Positions 47,201 through 59,000 of a stretch of 64,000 bases of DNA are shown piece by piece. Each line of letters opens with the position of its first letter. Within the stretch, counting starts at the first letter, position 1. This DNA comes from Beroe forskalii (Eukaryota > Ctenophora > Nuda > Beroida > Beroidae). The notes below the pieces were generated by a model. The model saw nothing but the letters and a program-made list of their open reading frames with translations, was not told the origin of the DNA and did not search any database. Position numbers and translations under genes: made by a program. The stretch spans positions 248,001 to 312,000 of the forward strand of contig WFMF01000034.1 of assembly GCA_011033025.1 (NCBI GenBank), in the 5' to 3' direction.

Positions 47201-50200
47201 GCTCTATGAGCCTACTTCCAGGCAAATAAAATGCTAATTTGGAGTGCTTTGTTCAGCATCATACATATTATTCAAATTACATAATTAATATAAGATATGC
47301 AATCCTAGCAAGCCCTTAGTTAGGCACTACAGTGCTAAATACTTATCATTCCCATTTCACACAGCGCAAGATCACAAAGCACAATGACGTGATAATGTTG
47401 TTTTGTCAGCCCTCCAATAAATGTTGTTATTTCAGCTCTAGATATATTGAAAATACCTGCATCTCGTCCTTATTTATATTAGTTATTATTCATCACAAGA
47501 CAATATGATATACCCCTTCCTCAAACGTTTGTTGAACTGTTCCTTCGAAAAGACAGATTTGATATTATCAAGATTTGATATTTTTGCAACGTTTTGTAAC
47601 CCATCGTAGATTGACAACCAACCAAAAATGTAGATATTTATTCAGGTTTAATGTGGCGAATCATATCAACAATAGATTGATCTCAGCAATGAAGGAAAAT
47701 TTTATTGTGGAACATTCATGAAATCCATTATGTATCTCTTTAAAGTTGCAAAATTTTCAGAAATTTTCAAAAATTTGAATTTTCTTCGTAAATTGTCGAT
47801 TTCTATCAAAGTAAAGTAAGAGAGCCTACCAAACTTCTTGATCATGTCAATTGGTCTATCCTCCAGCTATGCCAGGAGTTTTGGGCACTAAGAACAACGA
47901 TATTTATTGTTGCACGCCATTTTCTACCATACACAAAAGTTGCTTCTAAGCAACTTTTTAGTTCCTCCATTATGCTGTAATTTTGTTATTCGATCAATAT
48001 TGCCAAAATCTCGAATCAATTTGTGAAGTTGTTGCATGTATCATGAATGTTCAGAAAAATCAAATGTTACTGGCTGCCTAACTCGGTGAAGTGATTTCCA
48101 GTGTCAGAGGATATTTTCTGACCTAAGAAGAATGGGAATTCGATAATATTTTGTGGTTGTATCTGTTCAGATTCAAAACTTTGTGCCCATAAATTAACTC
48201 CATCAATAATTAGCAAGTTCAAAAACTTACTGTCCATTTCTAGCTACCTGGAATGAGTAGAACTGGGTTTGAGAGCAAAAGAAAAAGTTGCTTCAAAGCA
48301 ACTTTTTCGGATTTCGTCTTAGATTCGTCAGAACCATCATTAGGTACGACTGTAGTCATACCTAAGTCACTATTGGAAGTAATTGAGACGAAACAAGATT
48401 ATTTTAGACCCATTCCCGACCACATTCCCTTTTAAACATGTTGTTTTGATCAGATTTCTTGAGCTTCATATTTTTTTCAATGAATGTTCCAAAATTCCCT
48501 CAGAATGCTTAGTTATGGCTGGAAATGTTATAATATAAACTATTCTTATGTACTAAATGGAGAAAAAATATCTCACTGTAAATGGCACAATTTTCTTTGC
48601 TTAAATTTCAATTTACAGGAAAAAGTTGCTCCTAAGCAACTTTTTGGTGTCATTCCAGCATAACCAATTTCAATGCATGTAAATTTCTTTTATATTCAAA
48701 CATAATTGTGCCACTACTCTGGTAAATACTGCTGAAGGTGTACAATATCATCTAAGTGTCCATTTACTGTTCTATGCATTTTTTGATCCCACTAAAATCT
48801 GGCTTAATCGAAATTAATTCCATGATGCAGCAGTGAAATTATTGAAACTGAAACCCTTTATATGTTATAGTAATTGAAATTAGCACAGTTTTCATCAGTT
48901 TAGAAAATTTTTGCATGCCATATCAATGGTTTATGAACCAAACATCATGCTCGGCTAGAAATTGATAGAAAAAGTTGCTTTAGGGCAACTTTTTGAACAA
49001 AATATTGCTTTTTTGGCCTCTGAATTGAAGTAATTATAGAAAACATGGCAGATTCTGCTGAAATAATTGTTGCCAGTCGATAGAAATTGCAATTTAAGGT
49101 TTATTGATGTTCAATAAATTGTTTTGTATGAATAACCAAAAAATTACCCCTACTGGAATAAAAATTATTATTTTTTCATGTTTCTCTAGTCAAAAACTCA
49201 TGATTTGCTCCATTTATCCAACCATTTATCACAGTGATGTAGAAAAGTCGCTCAAGTCGTTATCAGAATGCATAATTTGATTGAATTTCTGAATTTATAT
49301 TGCTCAATTGTCATTTTAATGAAAAAGTTGCTTTGGAGCAACTTTTTGATATTTATCAAAAAAGCAGTGTAGCTTAGAAATACAACAACTGAACTCCCTT
49401 TCCTTATAGATTCTGGTTCTTTGTATGCTCAAAATTGGCCGTAGACATTTCTATAGGCTCCTTGGATCCCAAAACCAAATTATAGGCCACTAAAATAGCC
49501 CCTTTTTTAAAATTCCTTTTATTTTCTAGTTCAAAAACCCAAAAAAATAATCAATTGATGTCTAGAGCCAGGATAGTTTGCCTTAAAATAGAGCCAAACG
49601 TTTTACAAAATGATAGGCACAAACATTTTGGGCCACAATAAAGCAACAGATTCAGGTTAACCACATTAATAACCTTCATTTTTACATGATTTTCGGTAAA
49701 CTATGCTGAAAATGACGAACCATTGCTGGAAAATCAAGCATGCATGGCTTAAACCATTTATTTTTCCAGTTTCAATAATGTTTGGACTTGATATAGTAAT
49801 AGGTGAACAGAAATTTGATGTTTCCTTCTTGTCAACAGCTTAGTTCAATCAAAAAGTTTCTTAAGAGCAACTTTTCATGCAAAAAGTTGCTTCTAAGCAA
49901 CTTATGTACAGTTATCATTAACAATCTTAATCAAACGAAAACCTTGCATCAAATCAGCTTGCTTTGCCCTAACCGGCAACCACCCGTGAGAAAATCAATC
50001 GAATTCATTCCCGAGCCCCAACCCCTTTATTAATCCACAACCATTTAATTTACCACTGTCTAATTATTGTTACCAGTTCCATGAACTCGACCAGAAGCAG
50101 GTGAATTGTCTCCATTTTAGGAAACCATCATTAAATCTCGGTTGTCATGTGACCATGTGACGAACGGAACGGGCCCTAGTAACAAGCAGTGGAGAGTGAC

Positions 50201-53200
50201 GTCATTATCATGGTTTTAAATGGTGAACTGACGATTTGAGATCGCCACTTTTTTGTGAATGACCAATAGTGTAAACCAGTTAAACTATTGGAATCACACC
50301 TTCAAATGCTCCATTAAGGGTGAGGTAATGTTCACCAATCTTCTCACTTCTTTTCATACAGTGTAGATGACAAGGCGGTCGAAACAAGGCGGTCGAACGT
50401 CATCAGATTACTATGTTTCGCTATCATAATGACGTCATCTTGACTGCCTATTTCTCACAGCAGAGAATGGTAATTTGTGAAGTAAAGACACACTACGACT
50501 TTAATTGCTCCTTCACTTCTTTATTATGTACCACTCTGTTGGGTTTTTGGATGTGCTCACTCACTGGTGATTGAAGTTGGGAGTTTTCTCTCTAGTTACT
50601 GTACCAACTAGAGAGAAAACCCGCGTGCGTAAAAAAGGCGATTCAACTTCATATTAAATTTACTGCATTGCGCTATGAAAATGACAACATCTTAACCGCC
50701 TATTTTTCTTATACACACAAAAGTAAGGGAGTTGTCTTCTAGGGAGAAGCTCAAGAATTTCCTAGTTCACGCTGAAAAAGTGCCTGTTATATGAAAGGCG
50801 CTGTGATTGCCATTCTTCTCTAAAACCATACTTTTTCGATATCCGTAGGTTTTTCTATAAATAGCAGTCGCTACACATCTTCATCTAAGTCAGTGTATGA
50901 AAAGTCATTTGAACAGCAATATATCCACTTTTTGTCACACTCGTTTTAATTTCCATACACTTGACAGTTGACACTCTCAGCGCTATATTTAGCGCAACCT
51001 GTCTAATAATAGACCTATCTAGCTGCCAGCTACTACCAGAATACCGGATATAATAAGAATAATTCTGTGACATTCCATGAAACTAGACATGATTGTTCCA
51101 AGGAATTATGTCGCCGTACAATTTGCTGCTTGTCGTACAATTTGAGACATATCTTAGCTAGATCACACTTGATATCTTCCTTGTTCATTTGACAAAATAC
51201 TCTGTATAGCTTTATTAGTGTGTTGATCTATTATCCTATTATTAAATCCTTGACCTTAATCCTTTAATTTATGCTGTAATTCTAAGGTTTGACTTTCTCC
51301 ATATTTCATAGTGTAACTGTGTCCAAATTAGCGAATTAAAGCTATTTCACATCTTGAGAACCGTAATGAAATTACTGGTCAAATGCCGTAATTTTAGCAA
51401 TTTCTGTTAAATCTACATCGAATCCAGTTAAAATTTTGAAGGTTCTCTTCAACCATCTGCTGCTCTGATCCGACGATCAGTGAGCTCGTTCAAATCCCGA
51501 GTTAGTGAGTTAACACTCGTTTACACACGACATTGCAATGTTGATAGTTACACAAACTCATTAAAGATTGAACGTGACCCGCTATCAAGTTCAGAGTCAC
51601 ACCAACGAGCCGCCATATGTGTGGTAAATGAAATTATCAAGTGTAAAATAACACCGATCACATATATAGTACGCTCCCTACGCAAGGGATATATAGGCGT
51701 TAAAATACGACGTCATTATGACAGCTCAACGTGGTGTGTTGATGATGTTGACCGGCACATTAGTTTTGCGCGCGCGGGGTTTAATGTAATATAGCATATT
51801 CGGCATATGTCATGATATATTATGATTGTCAACTCAATTACTGGTACTCGGGCGGGCATATGGTAAGGAGTGACCTGGATTAAACAACTCCTAAAATCAA
51901 GTGACCTGTCCCAAAGATCACGTGACTTATTCTTAGATCATGACTCAGGATTTTGATCACGTATTATTGGGTGCCGAACAAGATGAATAGACTTATCGAT
52001 GTCATCAAATCAACTCTGTGCGCTATGATGATAATTCGACTCACATCCGCCTAACATGCGTTCATTCCTCCATAAATTTTCTCTCAAAAGATCACCTGAT
52101 CTCAATGTCCTTAGTCCCTGCAGTTTCTGCACTCTGGAATTCTGCGCCCTGCAAAGTCCCAAGATGCAGCGTCACTCCAATATCAACATTCCGAGCGGAT
52201 GTCGCCAAACTTTCTCATTTCAACTACACCGCACTAATGATTTGGTGGTAACAACTGGATCATTGCCTTCATCATTGCCTTCAAATAATATCTGGGGAGG
52301 GTAGAGGGAGGTTCAGGTTCGGTAAAAATAGGCAATTCGATGTAGAAATGGAGAAAATTCATCGCTTAAATTCCAACGCATATTCAAGGTACACTGCATT
52401 GGTTTTCAGTCTGGAATTCTTATAGAAATGCGGTATATTGAATGTCAGTTGGGAATTCCTGGAATTCGTGAACCACATAAAAATGCCTGGTTAAGTGAAC
52501 TCCTTCCAGACCAGATATTTCTAGACTTTCTAGTTTCTGCTACTGACAGATGGGGTTGGAGTAAAGAAATAAAGATGAATCACATAAATACTCTAGCATC
52601 TGCTCGAAACATTGTACTGCATTTTCCACACATCAGTAACATTGGCAACATTCCAAATATCTCTGATCCAGCAGCAGTAGAAGTAAGGCACTCCCAAGTG
52701 GACAATGCTAATTAATATATACGCGAGCATGCCTAACATTTATTGACCTTTATTAGAGCAGCGAGAGCTTTATATATTAGCATTGTGGGAGCAGTGGTGG
52801 GTGAGATTGTGACGTCATCATCAGGGATTATAATGCTGAAATGATGACGAAGGAACGCCTATTATCATGTGTGATAGAGAGAGCCCCCCCTCCAGGGTTA
52901 AACTCTCCCAGCTCCCTGGATCTAGGGAGGGGCTTCTATTGGATACAGGAGGGAGCCCTAAATTATTGCGCCGGGATCCAGGGTGGGCTCTATTATTGCC
53001 TGAATTAAAGTTAGCAGTTAACATTGTAGCAATTTTAAAGAATAGCTACATTGGGGGGGGGGGCAACGTAATTTTTGTACATTTTTGTACATTTTTACCC
53101 AGTAAATCTGAATATGTACAAAAATAAGTATGTACAAAAATGTACAAGTATGTACAAAAATGTACTTTCCGACCATAGAAATATGGCTTGAGGAGTAAAA

Positions 53201-55986
53201 TCTATTTTAACTTCTCTATAGACTTATCACCACCAAAACCGTTGGACGGTTGGTCTAGTAACCCCCCGCTGGTTTGGATGTGATCAGCCCATTTTGTCTC
53301 TTTTCAGGTTCCGTTGTCACATCCAAACCCGCGGGGGGTTACTAGACCAACCGTCCAACGGTTTTGGTGGTGATATCTTGACAGATGTATGTAGTTTGAA
53401 CCCATGTTACTTGCCCAAAGGCAGTTTGGACCCACGTTACTTGCCCTCACGTAGTCTGAACCCACGTAACTACTAACTAGCCCACACGCAAGCCGAACCC
53501 ACGTAACTTACCCTGACAAAGTCCAAAACTACGTTATTCTAACTTGGTATTACTAGAATTGATATATTTCTTAATTTCTACAAATTTTCCACGCGAACTC
53601 ACGTGCTTGAATATAGCAACCAGATCTAATTTCACGTACATAAGTCGTATTTGAACTTATTTCAACGTAACCAAGTCGAAAATCCCGTGTAAATTTCAAT
53701 TTCTTCAAATCCCTAATTTCTACAAAACGTCCGTGTGTACTCACGTGCTAAAATATGGCAACCAGATCTAATTTCATGTGCATTAGTCGTATTTAAACTC
53801 ATTTCAACATAATCAAGTCGAAAATCCTGCGTAAATATCAATTTCTTCCAAATCCCCTAATTTCTACAAAACGTCCGCGTGAACTCACGTGCTGAAGTAT
53901 AGCACATGCATCTTATTTCATGTGCATTAGTCGTATTTTGAACTCATTTCAACGTAATCAAGTCGAAAATCCGTGTAAATATCAATTTTCTTTAAATCCC
54001 TAATTTCTACAAAACGTCCGCGTGAACTCACGTGCTCCACTAGTTCATCGTATATTTCCCATCCCTATTCACTGTGAGACATAGAAAAACCATTATCAGT
54101 AGACCATCGTATCACAGAATAGGATTACAGTACAATCTTTCGTTATAAACGTAATTTCAATCAATTTGCAGTTCAATTTTTTAGAAGCCTCTCGACAACA
54201 ATCTTCGACCGATCGCCCTGAAACTCGTTTAAAAAGCTAAATCTTGAGGTCTTAAAGCATCATATCAAAGTGAAAGCATAATCCGATGTAAAATCGTTGA
54301 GTCGGAGATGTCCAAAAGTAGCGCAAAATAGCATTCTATCGCAAAATACGCTATTTTAGTGGTTTTACGCGATTTTATGACGTCATCACAGCACCCAAAT
54401 AGGCTCAAACCCTTCCCATATAGCCTAAGCCACAATTCCGCCTTAGCACAACATACTTTGGCCGGTCTCATCTCAAGATAAGTCGTAGTTCTTGACATCT
54501 CACTCGTTTAAGTTTTGTCCAATAATTTGGAAATCGATTTTCACCGTACCTTAGAAAATCGCGTATATCTCGATGAAAAATCGAGATAGCCCAATAATCC
54601 ATATGATTTTCTGAAAAGCTCTTTAAATTTGCTAAAAAATTATTCTGAAAAATCAGAGAGCTATCTCCTTTCCTTCTTTGTGAAAAATGCGCTCGAAAAT
54701 GGCCTATTTTCGCTAAAATATAATAAAATTTTGCTAAGTTGATGACGTCATAGTGACGTGAAAATGACGTCACCAGAACTTCTCACATAGCCTAAGCCAC
54801 ACTCCCATCTTAGATCAACAAAACTTGACCTCGATCATGGCTCTACCATTTCCCGTTCTTGAGATCTCATCGTTTTAAGATGGGTCCCAATTATCATGAT
54901 ATTATTATGTATATACCACAGACAAAACCGCAAGCGGTCGTCATAGCAACCCCCTCACAGAGTCACAGGGGCGCCGCCTTTTAATTGTAAGAGGTTTTTG
55001 TCTATTGCATTGTGACTTGTTTCAATCAAATCAAGTCGAAAATTCGGTCTTAAGACTCAAATTTCAAATTTGCCTAATTTCTACAAAACGTCCACGTGAA
55101 CTCACGTGCACTTCATTTCCATAGGCCATTTCTTGTTATATTCAAGTACCAAGTAGATCAAAATGTTGATTCAGTCACTATCATGTAGCACAACAGCCCT
55201 GCACTTTTGAAACTCGGCCTGAAATTGGACTTAGCCAAATTTTCGACTTTTCGCGCGGCTCAAATTTACGTTTTTGAGGGGCCACCACACCTTCCCCTTA
55301 AATCGGGAAGACTTGAAACTTTTTACCCTTGATATTTGACTAAGAAATAACATTGATACGCCTGGAAAGATGGAGCAATGTTGGTGAGCTGAGATATAGA
55401 TGCTCAAAGTCACCATATTTTGGCCTAGTAAAGATCCTCGATTTTTGGAGGCCCCCACGACCTCATTTTTCACCAATCACCATGAAACTTCTTTTTGTGG
55501 CTAAATCTCGAGGTCTTGATGCTACATAAGTCGGGAAAACATGACGCGGTAGAAAACTTTTCAGATACAGTGCTTCAAAGTGGTCCAAAATTACGTTTTC
55601 GCTAAAAATCGTGATTTCATCGATTTTGATGACGTCATAACAGCAAAAAAATCGATCCGCGAAACTTCCTACATAGCCTAAGCCACAATTTCATCTTAGC
55701 TGAAAAAAACGCGCCCTCGATCAAGGCTCTACCATTTGCGGTTCTCGATATCTCAGCGATTCAAATTTGGTCCTAAATTATCAGCTATATATAAGTATAT
55801 AAATATTCCCAACTATTTCTTTTTAGTATAGTGTCCTGGCAAGGTTACGTTCGAGGGGAGGATATCTCGAGATTTTGGTATACGCATTCACTCGAGAGGG
55901 GTCGACTCCTACGTAAAATTTGACGAGGAATCGTTTAAGATAGGTTTCAAAGCTCTCAGATGCTTCCTTCACCATTTTCAAACGCA

Positions 55987-56027
<41 letters not shown>

Positions 56028-59000
56028 CTTACTGTGAGGGGGTTGCCGTCCTTGCCAGGACGGAATTATACACCCTGTGACACTCAAATCTCTAACTTAT
56101 ACCCCTGGCCAGTTTTCTTTTTACCGCGGGGGGTTACCGCCCTGGCCAGGGCGGGAATTAAATTTGTATCCTGATCAAATGTTGGAGTTTCGGTCATTTT
56201 ATACAAATTTACACAAGCTATTATATGCACCCATGAATCGACATTTTGCTTGTACACAGTGTAGGTACATGCACGCTTATCATGTACGGATCAACGTCAT
56301 CAATTCAATGCCTAATGCTCCACGATGGCGTGGCACGAATGGCATACTAATCTAACACGATATGTTTATTATGATAAGCACCATGATTCTGTTTCAATTC
56401 AATTACCTTTCCAGATTACGGATGATGGGTCTTGCATAATTGATACTTGTATTCTGTTGTCCGCAGTATAACAATATGATGGGGCCGTGCACCTTTGTTG
56501 TCAATCTCTTGTCTCAACTCTCGTCTCTCACTATGCAGTTGCCATGTTAAGTTGATTTTTTATTGACAGGGATTTTAAAGGGTATAGTTCAAGCTATAGC
56601 TCGAGCAAGCCTTCTAGAATGGGGTTTTATGCTGACCCCGGCTATACAGCCAGGGGCCAGGGCAATAGTTGGAGGCATTTATTATACCCCTGCTATTATA
56701 TAGCTCCGATATGTCACTCAAACGGATGTGTCACTGGTAGTGTAATTGATGTATCACGTGTTGCTACTTCATACGATCGCTAGACAAGGGGCTTTATTTT
56801 CACAGACTTCACCTCCAGTGACAAATCGGTTTTTGAGTTATAAAGCTCGCGGCCCGGATTTGTCACTTTCACACCGATATGTCACTAGAAGTTTCGGTGA
56901 ACCTTAAATTACGAGCCAGACATGGAGACATTGCTGACCAGAAAATTTCTTGGAACGTTGTCTCGCATGTATCACCTTATATATAACTTGAAGAGGGCGA
57001 GGGTCGCTGGATCATGTACTTGGTGCTATAGTGACATATCGGTGTGATAGTGACAAATCCGGGCCGTGAGTTTTATAACTCAAAAACCGATTTGTCACTG
57101 GAGGTGAAGTCTGTGAAAATAAAGCCCCTTGTCTAGCGATCGTATGAAGTAGCAACACGTGATATATCAATTACATAATTACCTGTGACATATCCGTTCG
57201 AGTGACATATCGGGGTCTAACAGATACGCAATACGCATGCCCCTATCACGTGGTGCGCATCATGACATTACCGGACGACAAAGGAAGCAGATCGTAAGAT
57301 CATTGTTGTGCATCATCTCACTTGTTAGTGTAACATAGCACCTTTTTGCACACGTGACATTAGGGGGTTAGCTGACAGGAGCTATACCTTAGTACGGCAT
57401 CACCTAATTTGCGCGCACTTTAAGATCGGAGCACTTTATTAGTGTGGTTTTTATGAGATAGAAAAACGATGTGGAAATTTGAATAAATTTGAAATTTTCC
57501 TCTTGATTGTAGGACATCATATTCAATTCATAGGACCAGCAATCAAAAATTTTGCAATTATGAAAATAAATCAAATTTTCTACAGTAATAATTTATAGTA
57601 TCCATTACAATTTCTTTCTTTAAACTATTTAAGTTTTAGCTAACTGTCACGATATACAGCTCGTTTTGTAATTGTACTTTTGTTTTGGCCACTATAAACT
57701 TATCAAGTACCTATACATTTAAATCTGGTAGTATAGTTATTCATTAATTCATGTCCGAAAAAAACAAAATCGAAAAAACGCAAAATTCAAAAAATTGTTC
57801 ACTAAATTAGCATGCACTTGATTTTATGCGCACTTAAATACTATACACTTAATTAGTGCCGTTTTTTCCAAACCGCACTAATTAAGTGACGCCGTTCTTA
57901 AGTGTACTACTAGTTAGCTGACAGGAGCTATAGTTCTATAGCTCGAGCAGCCCTGTCTAGAAAGAATTTTGTATCGGACAATAACCCGGGTCAGCGTAAA
58001 AGGTCACGTCCCTGTATAGTAATTAGTAACTCTGACCCGAGCTCCTTACTGAGAAGTGAGAGCTCCTGACTGAGAGCTCCTGTCCTGGACAGGTCTAAGA
58101 TATGGGAAACTCCTGGTTCCACCCAGGAACCTCATTCCTCAACCAATTGTCAAAATGCTTCCGGCAGGCAACTTTCTTCTGACATCATGAGATCATGGTG
58201 ATTGGTGATTAAACAGTTTGATATTAATTTCATCACCCAAATTCAATCGCAGTAGGTACTGCATATTTAGATCAATTAATACCTAATTGGACATATTTAT
58301 CACGGACATTAATATTCACGCTGAGCACCTCAGCGTGAATATTAATGTCCGTGAAAATTATGTCCGTGATACTAATGTCCGTGATATTCAGGTCCGTGAA
58401 AATTAAGTCCACTACAGTAGGGTACGGACGCAAAATTTCGGAATTCATCTCTTTAAACGTGCAAATAATAAATTTTCCAGGAAATTGTGTTTCTTTTTCA
58501 TGCTCAGTAACTGCGATATGAAAATTCATCATTAATTTACGAAAAATATCGAAAAATCTTCAATTCAAGTATTCTAATCGTGGAAGAAAATGGGAAACAT
58601 AGAGCCGAAAATTTCGAATTTGTGTTGAAAATTTGAAGTGGCAGAATCAAGCGTGAATATTAATGTCCGTGAAGTTTTAGGTCCGTGAAAATTATGTCCG
58701 ATAAGGTATAAACTTTACCAAACGATTTTCCACCAACTTCTATTGTTTCCATGAAGAAAGGGTGTATCGACTTATTATCAACCCGGTAAGTTGTATAGGA
58801 GTTTTGTCAACAAAGTCCGATAAGATTTAGATTATTGAAAAGAAGGGCGATTGAGTTATGGACACTCCATGTCCATAACTCAATATACGAACACTTTAGG
58901 GCCTATGTTTATCAACAAGTCGTATATAAAGCATGACCATTGTGAAATATAAAGTTGAAACCAAGTTTGTATTCCACCTTCTTGGGCCGAGATAGATTTG

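Noticed and set aside
47935-49903. CRISPR array
   Set aside because: Spacers are about 320 bp and the genome is eukaryotic; only the regular palindrome spacing is reminiscent.
52428-52715. 95-codon frame
   Set aside because: No recognised domain and no splice or start context beyond chance; insufficient to call a gene.
55231-55476. 81-codon minus frame
   Set aside because: Lies within the interspersed repeat region 54160-55800 and resembles no protein I know.
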